From: Fictibacillus enclensis
GTDB taxonomy: Bacteria; Bacillota; Bacilli; Bacillales; Fictibacillaceae
Length of the DNA: 64,000 bases
Direction of reading: 5' to 3'
Assembly (NCBI RefSeq): GCF_001457035.1
Contig: NZ_KQ758617.1
Span: 1-64,000, forward strand
A program made the position numbers and the translations under genes. This document shows, one piece after another, positions 17,129 to 26,052 of this stretch. The notes beneath the pieces were generated by a model, which did no database searches, was not told the origin of the DNA, and was given only the letters and a program-made list of their open reading frames with translations. The number at the start of each line of letters is the position of its first letter. Positions within the stretch are counted from its first letter, which is position 1.

Positions 17129-18682
17129 TTGAGCGAAGTTGATGTTTCAAAATTCGAGAAAAAAATTGAACTGAGAAATATTCAATACAATGATATAGAT
17201 GAAATACTTGAATTGCAGCGGATCTGTTTTCCGGGGCATATGGAACCCTGGAAGCGGGAACAGCTTGAAAGTCATCTTGATATTTTCCCGGAAGGCCAGT
17301 TTGTTGTTACCTTTGAGGGGAAAATTATTGGAAGCTGTTCGAGCCTGATCGTTAACTTTGATGAGTACGATGATCAGCATACATGGGATGAAATAACGGA
17401 TGAGGGCTATATCACGAACCATAATCCAAATGGCTATAATCTATATGGAATAGAGGTTATGGTTCATCCCGATTACCGGCGGATGAAAATTGGAAAACGC
17501 CTGTATGAAGCAAGAAAAGAGCTTGCGGAAGAATGGAACTTAAAAAGTATTATTCTTGGAGGACGGATTCCCAACTATTATAAATACTCCAAAGAAATGA
17601 CACCACGCGATTATGTGAAGGAAGTCATCCACCACAACATTTATGATCCAGTGCTTACCTTCCAGCTCATGAACGGTTTTACCGTGATGAGAATCAACCG
17701 CCATTATCTGCCGGATGATAAGCAATCTAAGGAATATGCCACATTAATGGAATGGAACAATGTGGACTACCATCCGCATAATACACGAAGGCACTTCAAA
17801 ACAAGTGAGCCGATCCGCATTACTGCGATTCAGTACATGATGAAAACCATTGAATCATTTGATGACTTCGCAACACAGGTAGAGTATTATACCGATGTGG
17901 CGGCAGATCAGGGATCTGATTTTGCCGTATTTCCGGAATTGCTTACGACTCAGCTTCTCTCATTTGTGGAGGAGAAAAGCCCAAGCCAGGCCATTCGCCG
18001 TTTAACTGAATTTACCGAGGATTATATTGAACTGTTTACAGGGTTAGCCGTACGATACAACGTAAATATTATCGGCGGTTCCCATTTTGTGGAGGAGGAT
18101 GGAAATATTTATAATGTTGCCTATCTGTTCCGCAGAGATGGGACGATCGAGAAACAATATAAGATTCATATCACCCCGAATGAAAGAAAATGGTGGGGAA
18201 TCACACCGGGAGATAAGGTTCAGGTGTTTGATACCGACTGCGGAAAGATCGCCATCCTTATTTGCTATGATATTGAATTTCCTGAGCTTTCAAGAATTGT
18301 TACGGATATGGGAGCGAATATTATTTTCAGCCCGTTCTGTACAGAAGACAGGCAAGGCTATGTCCGGGTAAGGTATTGTTCGCAGGCAAGAGCGGTAGAA
18401 AATGAAATTTATACGGTGATTGCGGGGACTGTTGGAAACCTATCGCAGGTAGAAAACATGGATATTCAATATGCACAGTCCGGAATCTTTACCCCTTCAG
18501 ACTTCGCATTTCCGCGTGACGGCATCGTAGGAGAATGCCACCCGAACATTGAGACCGTGGTCGTCGGGGATGTGGACCTGGAAATCCTGCGCAGACAGCG
18601 CAAGACCGGGAATGTCACCCAGCTCCGGAACAGGCGGCTGGATCTCTATGAAGTCATTCAAAAAAGCAAAAGTAAAATGTAA
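17129..18682 (+). CDS. yhcX: GNAT acetyltransferase fused to carbon-nitrogen hydrolase, YhcX-like
   Basis: 517 residues, two domains: GNAT acetyltransferase (about 10-200, with VHPDYRRMKIGKRL as acetyl-CoA motif) and a nitrilase-type amidohydrolase (about 228-500) with catalytic Glu270 (FPELL), Lys345 (QYKIH) and Cys379 (LICYDIEFPE). TTG 17129 is chosen because AAGGAG ends 8 bases upstream; GTG 17120 lies inside that site. Dual-domain length matches the B. subtilis protein. Substrate unknown. Confidence 0.92.
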   Translation: MSEVDVSKFEKKIELRNIQYNDIDEILELQRICFPGHMEPWKREQLESHLDIFPEGQFVVTFEGKIIGSCSSLIVNFDEYDDQHTWDEITDEGYITNHNPNGYNLYGIEVMVHPDYRRMKIGKRLYEARKELAEEWNLKSIILGGRIPNYYKYSKEMTPRDYVKEVIHHNIYDPVLTFQLMNGFTVMRINRHYLPDDKQSKEYATLMEWNNVDYHPHNTRRHFKTSEPIRITAIQYMMKTIESFDDFATQVEYYTDVAADQGSDFAVFPELLTTQLLSFVEEKSPSQAIRRLTEFTEDYIELFTGLAVRYNVNIIGGSHFVEEDGNIYNVAYLFRRDGTIEKQYKIHITPNERKWWGITPGDKVQVFDTDCGKIAILICYDIEFPELSRIVTDMGANIIFSPFCTEDRQGYVRVRYCSQARAVENEIYTVIAGTVGNLSQVENMDIQYAQSGIFTPSDFAFPRDGIVGECHPNIETVVVGDVDLEILRRQRKTGNVTQLRNRRLDLYEVIQKSKSKM

Positions 18683-18691
18683 GGTGCATGG

Positions 18692-18717
18692 CGGCAGGGA
18701 AATTCCCTGCCGTTTTT
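18692..18717 (+). terminator. yhcX terminator
   Basis: CGGCAGGG/CCCTGCCG hairpin then TTTTT. Confidence 0.8.
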
Positions 18718-18889
18718 ACATGAAATGAAATATTCCTCGGGAAATATGTCACTTCTTACAGAAATGGAAAGATATTTATGCGAAGCATGTCGAAAGCGGT
18801 TTTCCTGTCTGCGGCTCTGCGCTATAATAAAGAGACAATAATGATTTAATAAACAGAGATTCAGCATATAAAAGGAGGAGAGTCGGAAA

Positions 18890-20635
18890 ATGACCTGGCA
18901 GACATCATATGAAAAATGGCGAAACGAACCAACTCTTGATGAGGAGCTTCGATTGCAGCTGGAAGAATTAGAAAAAACAGAGACGGGCCTGGAGGATTCC
19001 TTTTATAAAAATCTGGAATTCGGTACAGGTGGAATGAGGGGCGAAATCGGACCAGGAACGAATCGAATGAATACATACACGATCCGAAAAGCATCCTCCG
19101 GTTTGGCAAGCTTTATTGAAGAACAAGGTGAAAAAGCAAAGGTACGCGGTGTGGTGATCGCGTATGACTCAAGACATAAATCTCCTGAATTTGCAATGGA
19201 AGCTGCCGGTACACTGGCTTCAAGGGGAATACAGACCTATGTGTTTGAAAGCCTGCGGCCGACTCCCGTTCTTTCATTTGCTGTCCGCTATTTAAAGGCG
19301 TTCAGCGGAATTGTGATTACAGCAAGCCATAACCCGCCGGAATATAATGGATTTAAAGTGTACGGGCCTGACGGCGGCCAGCTTCCTCCACGTGAAGCAG
19401 ACCTATTAACCGAAAAGGTGGAAGAGGTTGAAAATGAACTTGCCATCTCTGTAAAAGATAAATCCCAATTGCAGGAGGACGGTCTAATTCAGATCGTGGG
19501 TGAAGAAATTGATACTGCTTACCTGGAGCAGTTGAAAGGCATCACTGTAAATCCAGACCTGATCAAGGACATGGAAGACTTAAGCATTGTCTTTACACCT
19601 CTTCATGGAACGGCGAACCTTCCTGTTCGAAATGGCCTTGAGGCGATCGGTTTTAAAAATGTCACGGTAGTCAAAGAACAGGAACTGCCTGATCCCGATT
19701 TTTCCACGGTCAAATCACCAAATCCTGAAGAACATGCCGCTTTCGAGCTTGCCATTCAGTATGGAAAAGAAAAAGATGCGGATGTGCTGATTGCGACGGA
19801 TCCTGATGCAGACCGGGTGGGGGTAGCAGTCAAGAATCTGGATGGTGAGTATGTGGTGCTTACCGGAAACCAGACAGGAGCACTCCTGCTGCATTACCTT
19901 TTATCACAAAAAGAGGCACAGGGCGAACTTTGTCCAAAAGGCGTTGTGCTAAAAACAATTGTTACTTCTGAACTTGGAAGAGAGATTGCAAGCTCCTTTG
20001 GACTTAAAACGGTGGATACGCTCACTGGATTTAAATTTATCGGAGAAAAGATTAAAGAATATGAGAAAACCGGGGAGCATACCTTCCTGTTTGGATATGA
20101 AGAGAGCTACGGCTATCTTATCGGTGACTTTGTGAGGGACAAAGACGCGGTACAAGCCTGCCTGCTGGCAGCTGAGGTAGCAGCTTATTACAAAAAGCAA
20201 GGCAAAACGATGTATGAGGGCCTTATGGATGTGTTCTCCACTTACGGCTATCACCTTGAAGGCCTGGAATCCCTTACGCTTAAAGGAAAAGCAGGCGCTG
20301 AACAAATTGCAAACATCCTCGACAGCTTCAGAGCTACACCTCCGTCCGAAATAGCAGGGAAAGCAGTGTTGTATGTGGAAGATTACAGCATAGGCAAACA
20401 GCGTAACCTTCAAACGGGAGAGAAGACCCAGATTGACCTCCCAGCCTCCAATGTTTTAAAATATGTTTTAGAAGACGGCTCATGGTTCTGTCTACGTCCA
20501 TCGGGTACTGAACCAAAAATCAAATTTTACTTTGCCGTCCAATCCAATACGTACAGTGACAGTGAAAATCTGCTGCAAAGTCTGAAGAATGACGTTATGG
20601 ACCTTGTCAGCCAGCTTGTCGCTGCTGCTCAGTAA
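18890..20635 (+). CDS. pgcA: Alpha-phosphoglucomutase
   Basis: Interconverts glucose-6-phosphate and glucose-1-phosphate, feeding UDP-glucose for glycolipid and wall teichoic acid. 581 residues with phosphoserine loop TASHNP (S146), metal loop DPDADR (304-309) and sugar-binding [11 protein letters not shown] 18890 follows AAAGGAGGAG. A TATAAT lies at 18823-18828 without a clear -35. UDP-glucose made from this product could serve the glycosyltransferase at 31.5 kb. Confidence 0.95.
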   Translation: MTWQTSYEKWRNEPTLDEELRLQLEELEKTETGLEDSFYKNLEFGTGGMRGEIGPGTNRMNTYTIRKASSGLASFIEEQGEKAKVRGVVIAYDSRHKSPEFAMEAAGTLASRGIQTYVFESLRPTPVLSFAVRYLKAFSGIVITASHNPPEYNGFKVYGPDGGQLPPREADLLTEKVEEVENELAISVKDKSQLQEDGLIQIVGEEIDTAYLEQLKGITVNPDLIKDMEDLSIVFTPLHGTANLPVRNGLEAIGFKNVTVVKEQELPDPDFSTVKSPNPEEHAAFELAIQYGKEKDADVLIATDPDADRVGVAVKNLDGEYVVLTGNQTGALLLHYLLSQKEAQGELCPKGVVLKTIVTSELGREIASSFGLKTVDTLTGFKFIGEKIKEYEKTGEHTFLFGYEESYGYLIGDFVRDKDAVQACLLAAEVAAYYKKQGKTMYEGLMDVFSTYGYHLEGLESLTLKGKAGAEQIANILDSFRATPPSEIAGKAVLYVEDYSIGKQRNLQTGEKTQIDLPASNVLKYVLEDGSWFCLRPSGTEPKIKFYFAVQSNTYSDSENLLQSLKNDVMDLVSQLVAAAQ

Positions 20636-20643
20636 TCCATCTC

Positions 20644-20676
20644 AAAGCAGCCCGGATCTTCCGGGTCTGCTTTTTT
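20644..20676 (+). terminator. pgcA terminator
   Basis: AAGCAG-CCCGGA/TCCGGG-CTGCTT stem with one bulge, then TTTTTT. Confidence 0.85.
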
Positions 20677-20710
20677 GGTGATTCAAGAAATGCGGATCCG
20701 GGAGGTGTAA

Positions 20711-21082
20711 ATGATCGAAAGGGAGCGTAAACAGACCGTGGATTCAAAATACATCCAGCAGCATCTCGCGAACGAAAGGACCTATCTGGCCTGGATACGG
20801 ACAGCCATCGCTATGGCGGGCATAGGCTTTGTCTTTTTGAACTTTCATTTCTCCTTGCAGCTCAGGGTGCTGCAGCTGGAGGGAAAGGTGGTTGCTGCAG
20901 TAGGAATGATATTCTTTCTCCTTGGAGTGGCGGCCATCATTTTTTCGACGGTTGATTATTTGAACAAACGGAAACAAATTAATTCCCAGACCTTTCAGTC
21001 CCCGGTAACCATGGTTTTTATCATGTCTTTGTCGCTGATCCTTGTCATTCTGATTTTAATTGTCAGCTATTTTTTTGTGTAA
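20711..21082 (+). CDS. DUF202 (YidH family) membrane protein
   Basis: 123 residues with three hydrophobic helices. The start, LANERTYLAWIRTAIAMAG, is the DUF202 signature. ATG 20711 follows GGGAGGTG. Function of the family is unknown. Confidence 0.88.
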   Translation: MIERERKQTVDSKYIQQHLANERTYLAWIRTAIAMAGIGFVFLNFHFSLQLRVLQLEGKVVAAVGMIFFLLGVAAIIFSTVDYLNKRKQINSQTFQSPVTMVFIMSLSLILVILILIVSYFFV

Positions 21083-21110
21083 ATCTCCGTTGCTGGAGGA
21101 ACTGAAACGT

Positions 21111-21139
21111 TTGACTGTATAGTTGAAATTCTGTAAAAT
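21111..21139 (+). promoter_or_regulatory. Promoter of the MerR-type gene
   Basis: TTGACT (21111-21116), 17 bases, TAAAAT (21134-21139). The TTGACTGTATAGTT block resembles MerR-family sites, but the spacer is 17 rather than the 19-20 typical of MerR activation. Confidence 0.6.
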
Positions 21140-21170
21140 TGTTTATTATCTATGCATTGGGGTGATTGAT

Positions 21171-21592
21171 TTGGGAAGTACCGTATCAGTGAACTAGCAA
21201 CATTAGCAGGCGTTTCAAAAAGAACTATTGATTATTATACGAAGCTTGGCCTGTTAAAGGCTGAACGTTCCCAATCAAATTATCGATTTTACAGTGAAGA
21301 AGCTTTAGAGCAGCTTAAGTGGATTAATTATTATAAAAATCAGCATCTTCCTTTAGAGAAGATTAAAGAAAAAATGGCATCACTCAATGAACATTCAGGA
21401 GAGTATGCCGAAACACTACAAAAAGTTGATATGCAGCTCAATACGCTTGAAAAAGATGTTCAGGAGCTCAAACCTCTGCTTCAGCAACTGAACAAAGAAC
21501 AACTTAAACTGGCAGTTAAACATATGCCTGCCGAGCGTGTTGCATTACTTCACAGCCTATTATTGATTATTGGAGAAACGCCGTTTGTTTAA
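21171..21592 (+). pseudogene. MerR-family regulator, frameshifted at its start
   Basis: The frame from 21173 to the stop encodes a full MerR protein of about 139 residues: winged helix YRISELATLAGVSKRTIDYY, then a coiled coil (about residues 70-120). It has no ATG, GTG or TTG before residue 68, because TGA at 21167 closes the frame. A TTG at 21171 sits at the right distance from GGGGTGA but is one base out of phase: one extra G in the GGG at 21173-21175 would restore it. The protein lacks Cys, so it is not a CueR-type metal sensor. It may be a true frameshift or a sequencing error. Position before a CNNM exporter recalls yhdQ near yhdP/yhdT. Confidence 0.7.
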
Positions 21593-21622
21593 GGGAACGA
21601 TTGGTTATCCAGTAAAAACTCT

Positions 21623-21675
21623 AGGAGGTGACATCTTTATTCCTCTTTTAGACGGGAGAATAAAGAGTCTATTTG
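21623..21675 (+). promoter_or_regulatory. Hairpin between Shine-Dalgarno and start of the CNNM gene
   Basis: AGGAGGTGA (21623-21631) lies 41 bases before the TTG start at 21673. In between, CTTTATT-C-CTC (21635-21645) pairs with GAG-AATAAAG (21656-21665) around a 10-base loop. Folding would bring the two within about 14 bases. Confidence 0.45.
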
Positions 21676-23016
21676 GACATATTTAAGCTATTCTTAGTAG
21701 CATTATTGATTGTATTAACCGCCTTTTTTGTGGCAGCTGAATTTGCGATTGTGAAAATTCGCCGGACGAGAATTGATCAGCTCGTTGAGGAAGGAAACAA
21801 AAAGGCCATTGCCGTCCGAAAGGTACTGATGAACCTTGATGGATATCTTTCGGCCTGCCAGCTTGGAATTACTATTACGGCCCTCGGGCTCGGGTGGCTT
21901 GGTGAATCAACACTTGAACACCTGCTGCATCCTTTGTTCAGCCAGCTGGATTTATCACCGGCACTCACAAAAACAATTACAGTTGTACTCGCTTTTGCCG
22001 TCATTACTTTTCTTCATGTCGTTCTTGGTGAACTATCGCCTAAAACCTTTGCGATTCAAAAAGCCGAAGAGATCAGTTTAATGCTCTCGGGTCCCCTGAT
22101 CATGTTCTACAGGGTCCTGTACCCGATTATCTGGGTGTTGAACGGAAGTGCCCGGCTGTTTACCAAAATGTTTGGTCTGCATGCTGTTTCGGAACATGAT
22201 ATGGCCCACTCCGAAGAAGAATTGCGTTTGATTTTATCAGAAAGCTATAAAAGCGGAGAAATTAATCAGTCAGAATACAGCTACGTGAATAAAGTATTCG
22301 AATTCGATGACCGTATCGCGAAGGAAATCATGGTGCCGCGTACGGAAATTGAGTGTTTGTATCTAAATAAATCCATTGAGGAAAACCTTGCGATTATTAC
22401 GAGTGAGAAATATACTCGTTATCCTGTTGTAGACGAAGATAAAGACCATGTGGTTGGAATGGTTAACGTTAAAGAAATTTTCTATGACCTCATGTCCGGC
22501 AAGGAAAAAACGCTGGAAAGCTATCTGCGTCCAATCCTGACGGTTCTTGAGACCATGCCTATTCAGGAAACACTGGTAAAACTTCAAAAGCAACAGGTTC
22601 ATATGGCTGTACTGATGGACGAATACGGAGGAACTGCGGGACTTCTAACGGTTGAGGATATCTTGGAAGAAATCGTAGGAGAAATCCGTGATGAATTTGA
22701 TACAGATGAGACACCGATGATTTTAAAAATTACACCGAAGGTCACCGCACTGGACGGAAAGGTTTTAATTTCTGAAGTGAATGATTTATACGGTCTTGAA
22801 ATTGACGATTCAGATCTGGACACGATCGGCGGATGGGTACTTTCCCAAAATTCCGATATTGTGGAAGGTGAGGTTATCAATTACGAAGGATTAACCTTCA
22901 AGATCGTCGAAATTGATGGCCACCAAATTAAACGGATTGAGGTGAACAAGGTGGAGAGCCCGAAAAAGGAAGAAGAATCCTTTAGGCAGCCAGCCTTGAT
23001 CACCGATCCAGAATAA
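21673..23016 (+). CDS. CNNM/CBS-domain transporter (HlyC/CorC type, YhdP/YhdT-like)
   Basis: 447 residues: CNNM membrane domain (about 1-190, DUF21) with four hydrophobic stretches, a CBS pair (about 205-335, MVPRTEIECL and MDEYGGTAGLLTVEDILEEIVGE) and a C-terminal CorC_HlyC domain. B. subtilis YhdP (MpfA) of this family exports Mg2+; ion here is inference. Only TTG 21673 gives the conserved start DIFKLFLVALLIVLTAFFVA-type helix; the strong RBS is unusually far upstream. Ends at a bidirectional terminator. Confidence 0.9.
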   Translation: MDIFKLFLVALLIVLTAFFVAAEFAIVKIRRTRIDQLVEEGNKKAIAVRKVLMNLDGYLSACQLGITITALGLGWLGESTLEHLLHPLFSQLDLSPALTKTITVVLAFAVITFLHVVLGELSPKTFAIQKAEEISLMLSGPLIMFYRVLYPIIWVLNGSARLFTKMFGLHAVSEHDMAHSEEELRLILSESYKSGEINQSEYSYVNKVFEFDDRIAKEIMVPRTEIECLYLNKSIEENLAIITSEKYTRYPVVDEDKDHVVGMVNVKEIFYDLMSGKEKTLESYLRPILTVLETMPIQETLVKLQKQQVHMAVLMDEYGGTAGLLTVEDILEEIVGEIRDEFDTDETPMILKITPKVTALDGKVLISEVNDLYGLEIDDSDLDTIGGWVLSQNSDIVEGEVINYEGLTFKIVEIDGHQIKRIEVNKVESPKKEEESFRQPALITDPE

Positions 23017-23021
23017 ATATA

Positions 23022-23068
23022 AAAACAGCAGCCTGCCATCAGCGTGATGGCAGGCTGCTGTTTTATCC
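23022..23068. terminator. Bidirectional terminator
   Basis: A 19-bp perfect stem (23022-23040 with 23046-23064) between convergent genes. Confidence 0.93.
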
Positions 23069-23069
23069 A

Positions 23070-23660
23070 CTATCTCGGGCTAAGAAAGATGGATACCGAG
23101 CGGATCAATGTCAGGGAGCTGGTCGCAAACGCCACGGAAAGGATGGTAACCATGGAATAAAAGAACATTCCTTCCCCGATAAAGTACAATCCCGCCAAAA
23201 TAACGGAGGCATCGATAAAGAAAATGATGATACCGACATTAAGGGGAGATCTCTTGGCGATAAACAAAGCCAAGAGATCGGTACCTCCTGTACTTGTTTC
23301 GTATCGGAGCATGATTCCGATCCCTGTACCGATCAACAAGCCTCCCACCACCGCGCTTTCCATCTCAGGCAAATGGAGAAACCCATTGAGCGGTACAAGC
23401 AAATCGATGACAAATGAGGAGATCAACATGCCGTGCAGGCTGTTTAGGAAATACCTGCGGTCAAATTTCCAAGCCAAGAAATAAATGGGGATGCTGAGCA
23501 GTATGATCGTCATTCCCACTTTAAATCCCCAGATGTATTTAAGTAGGAGACCAATGCCAATCATCCCGCCGTCAAGGAGATGAAAAGGCAGGATAAACAT
23601 GTTGATTCCGATTCCCATCAGAAAACTGCCGATGAAGACGGCTGTCATTTTTGCCAGCAT
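23070..23660 (-). CDS. YitT-family membrane protein, short form
   Basis: 196 residues with about five hydrophobic helices and DUF161 motifs (PFHLLDGGMIGIGLLL, YETSTGGTDLLAL). It lacks the C-terminal DUF2179 domain found in the paralogue at 26053. ATG 23660 follows AGGAGTGAG; the longer GTG start at 23678 does not. Transport substrate unknown. Confidence 0.85.
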   Translation of the reverse strand: MLAKMTAVFIGSFLMGIGINMFILPFHLLDGGMIGIGLLLKYIWGFKVGMTIILLSIPIYFLAWKFDRRYFLNSLHGMLISSFVIDLLVPLNGFLHLPEMESAVVGGLLIGTGIGIMLRYETSTGGTDLLALFIAKRSPLNVGIIIFFIDASVILAGLYFIGEGMFFYSMVTILSVAFATSSLTLIRSVSIFLSPR

Positions 23661-23741
23661 AGTCTCACTCCTGTCCACCCTATATTTTTACTTTATGATG
23701 GGAGGGAGGCAGCAATTCCACTTCATTAAAGACGATAATAT

Positions 23742-24068
23742 TTATGCCTTTTTTAGAAGGTCACTGATTTCACCTGAGCTTACCGATTCTATATCGAATT
23801 GATTTTTTAACGTGTCCAGTTGATTCATTCTTTCTTCAAATTCCTCTTCTTCATCTTCCATATACCGTTTGGAGAAGTAAAGGGAGTCATTTTCTGCTTT
23901 CAGAAGAAGTTTGATCTCGAGCTCCAGAGGCTGTTTTCCTGAATCTTCATCACTGAACAGGATACCGCCTGGTGAGGTTTCTCTCTGACTCAGATACATC
24001 TTCCCATGAGCTGATTGGTGAGCATTGGAGAATTCCAGGACCTCTTCGAACGATTCAGCATTTCGCAT
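23742..24068 (-). CDS. Hypothetical acidic protein (108 aa)
   Basis: Not recognised. Acidic, Glu-rich, with a probable coiled-coil in DEEEEFEERMNQLDTLKNQ. Start ATG 24068 has GAAGGG about 11 bases upstream, a slightly long spacing. It ends 64 bases before the short YitT gene, on the same strand, so the two could form an operon. Confidence 0.6.
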   Translation of the reverse strand: MRNAESFEEVLEFSNAHQSAHGKMYLSQRETSPGGILFSDEDSGKQPLELEIKLLLKAENDSLYFSKRYMEDEEEEFEERMNQLDTLKNQFDIESVSSGEISDLLKKA

Positions 24069-24126
24069 ATGAACGTCATCCCTTCTTTTGAGTTATCTTA
24101 TTACAGGTTTCCCTGTGCGTTTTAAT

Positions 24127-24142
24127 TTAAACAACCGTTTAA
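24127..24142. promoter_or_regulatory. Inverted repeat between divergent genes
   Basis: TTAAAC-AACC-GTTTAA in the 189-base gap between the hypothetical minus-strand gene and the 77-residue plus-strand gene. Form of a TetR-type operator; no regulator is adjacent. Confidence 0.3.
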
Positions 24143-24257
24143 TTTTAAAATATCAGCTTAAGACCATGATGATTGTCCACACCAAAACCAGTGGATTTGC
24201 ATTAACTATTAGTAACATCGGTTGTGCTTTTAATCGATGATGAAAGGAGAGTAATTC

Positions 24258-24491
24258 ATGGGTTTTGGTTTTGATGGCGGATGCTTTGGCGGCCGCCGGG
24301 GAGATACGTTTAGAAGAGAAGCGTGTGCGCTGATTAACGAACGTGTACAAGTAGATACCGTAAACCAGACATTCCGTGGCCGATTGGTAGAAGTAGGCCG
24401 CGATGTCATCGTACTGCGTGTTCGAAAAAACAACTGTACGTTCCGTGTCGTCATCCGCATATGCGAGATTGTAGCGATTTTCCCGATTTAA
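24258..24491 (+). CDS. Small basic protein with Sm-like fold signature (77 aa)
   Basis: Starts MGFGFDGGCFGG, Gly-rich, followed by a strand-rich core (ERVQVDTVNQTFRGRLVEVG and DVIVLRVRKNNCTFRVVI) like LSm/DUF2642-type spore-associated proteins. ATG 24258 follows GAAAGGAGAG. A similar core, CEIEMSDGKIYQGRI, is in the His-rich protein at 54766. Spore location is inference. Confidence 0.7.
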   Translation: MGFGFDGGCFGGRRGDTFRREACALINERVQVDTVNQTFRGRLVEVGRDVIVLRVRKNNCTFRVVIRICEIVAIFPI

Positions 24492-24510
24492 CAAGTCTTT
24501 TATCAGTACT

Positions 24511-24540
24511 AAACATCCCGTTAAGGGGTGTTTTTTTTAT
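24511..24540 (+). terminator. Terminator
   Basis: AAACATCCC/GGGGTGTTT stem then T run. Confidence 0.85.
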
Positions 24541-24578
24541 CTTTTATACTTAAAAAATCAAGTTAGCAATTATTTACT

Positions 24579-24608
24579 TTGACAAGTAAATTACCTTGAA
24601 TATAAAAT
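24579..24608 (+). promoter_or_regulatory. gltT promoter
   Basis: TTGACA (24579-24584), 18 bases, TAAAAT (24603-24608). Confidence 0.65.
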
Positions 24609-24654
24609 GGTAGTATGATGTGTTAACGATTACAACAAAGAGGTGAGATACAAC

Positions 24655-25920
24655 ATGAGAAGAATTGGACTAGCTTGGCAGATTCTTATCGGTTTGATTC
24701 TGGGTATTGCGGTCGGTGCGATTTTTTACGGCAGCGATGATGTTGCAAAATTTTTGCAGCCAATAGGTGATATCTTTATCAGGCTAATTAAAATGATTGT
24801 TATTCCTATCGTGGTTTCCAGTTTGATTGTCGGTGTAGCCGGTGTTGGCGACATGAAAAAGCTGGGTAAACTCGGCGGCAAAACAATTCTTTATTTTGAG
24901 ATTATTACGACCATCGCAATTGCGGTTGGTTTGCTTGCTGCAAATATCTTTCAGCCAGGTGCGGGAGTAGACCGTTCTGGACTGGAAAAAACAGACATCG
25001 GAAGTTATGTAGACACGGCAAAAACAGCCGGAGAACATGGATTTGCGGAAACCTTTGTAAATATTGTCCCTTCAAACCTCTTCCAATCCCTGATGAACGG
25101 CGACATGCTTGCGATTATCTTTTTCTCTGTAATCTTCGGGCTTGGAGTAGCGGCTATTGGAGAGAAAGGTGAGCCCGTTCTTAAATTCTTCCAGGGAACA
25201 GCGGAAGCGATGTTTTATGTGACCAACCAAATTATGAAGTTTGCTCCATTCGGCGTGTTTGCGCTTATTGGTGTGACGGTTTCCAAGTTTGGTTTAACAT
25301 CCTTGATTCCATTAAGTAAACTGGTGGTACTCGTATACGCCACCATGATCTTCTTTGTGCTTGTAGTACTTGGTCTTGTAGCAAAAATCGCAGGCGTTAA
25401 TATCTTTAATATTTTCCGTATTTTAAAGGATGAACTTATTCTTGCCTATTCCACTTCAAGTTCGGAAACGGTTCTCCCAAAACTGATGGAAAAAATGGAG
25501 AAGTTCGGCTGTCCAAAGGCGATTGCATCCTTTGTTATTCCGACAGGCTATTCGTTTAACCTGGATGGCTCGACCTTGTATCAGGCACTTGCCGCACTGT
25601 TTATCGCCCAGATGTACGGAATCGATATGCCGATTTCTTCCCAGATCACCCTCCTTCTCGTATTGATGGTGACATCTAAAGGGATTGCAGGTGTTCCTGG
25701 AGTATCGTTTGTTGTACTCCTTGCCACATTGGGTTCAGTCGGGATTCCGGTTGAAGGATTGGCGTTCATCGCAGGAATCGACCGTATTCTGGATATGGCA
25801 CGAACAGCTGTTAACGTGGTTGGTAATTCTCTGGCGGCAATTATCATGTCCAAGTGGGAAGGCCAGTTTGATGAATCCAAAGCACAATCCTATATTGATG
25901 AAGTGAAACAAGCATCATAA
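24655..25920 (+). CDS. gltT: Glutamate/aspartate:cation symporter
   Basis: Dicarboxylate/amino acid:cation symporter family (DAACS), close to B. subtilis GltT. 421 residues, 8 membrane helices plus two re-entrant loops: serine-rich AYSTSSSETVLPK and PTGYSFNLDGSTLYQ, and MVTSKGIAGVPG. ATG 24655 lies about 8 bases after AAAGAGGTGA; GTG 24643 is inside that site. Confidence 0.94.
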   Translation: MRRIGLAWQILIGLILGIAVGAIFYGSDDVAKFLQPIGDIFIRLIKMIVIPIVVSSLIVGVAGVGDMKKLGKLGGKTILYFEIITTIAIAVGLLAANIFQPGAGVDRSGLEKTDIGSYVDTAKTAGEHGFAETFVNIVPSNLFQSLMNGDMLAIIFFSVIFGLGVAAIGEKGEPVLKFFQGTAEAMFYVTNQIMKFAPFGVFALIGVTVSKFGLTSLIPLSKLVVLVYATMIFFVLVVLGLVAKIAGVNIFNIFRILKDELILAYSTSSSETVLPKLMEKMEKFGCPKAIASFVIPTGYSFNLDGSTLYQALAALFIAQMYGIDMPISSQITLLLVLMVTSKGIAGVPGVSFVVLLATLGSVGIPVEGLAFIAGIDRILDMARTAVNVVGNSLAAIIMSKWEGQFDESKAQSYIDEVKQAS

Positions 25921-25925
25921 AGAAG

Positions 25926-25957
25926 AAGCTCCTGTACCGTACAGGGGCTTTTTTTAT
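25926..25957 (+). terminator. gltT terminator
   Basis: AAGCTCCTGTAC/GTACAGGGGCTT stem then TTTTTTT. Confidence 0.87.
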
Positions 25958-26052
25958 TTGGCATACAGGCATATTGATTAAGATAGTGGTAAAAAACTGT
26001 TATAATTAAGATATACCATAAGAGAAACTTATAATTAAGAGGGGGAGTGCTT

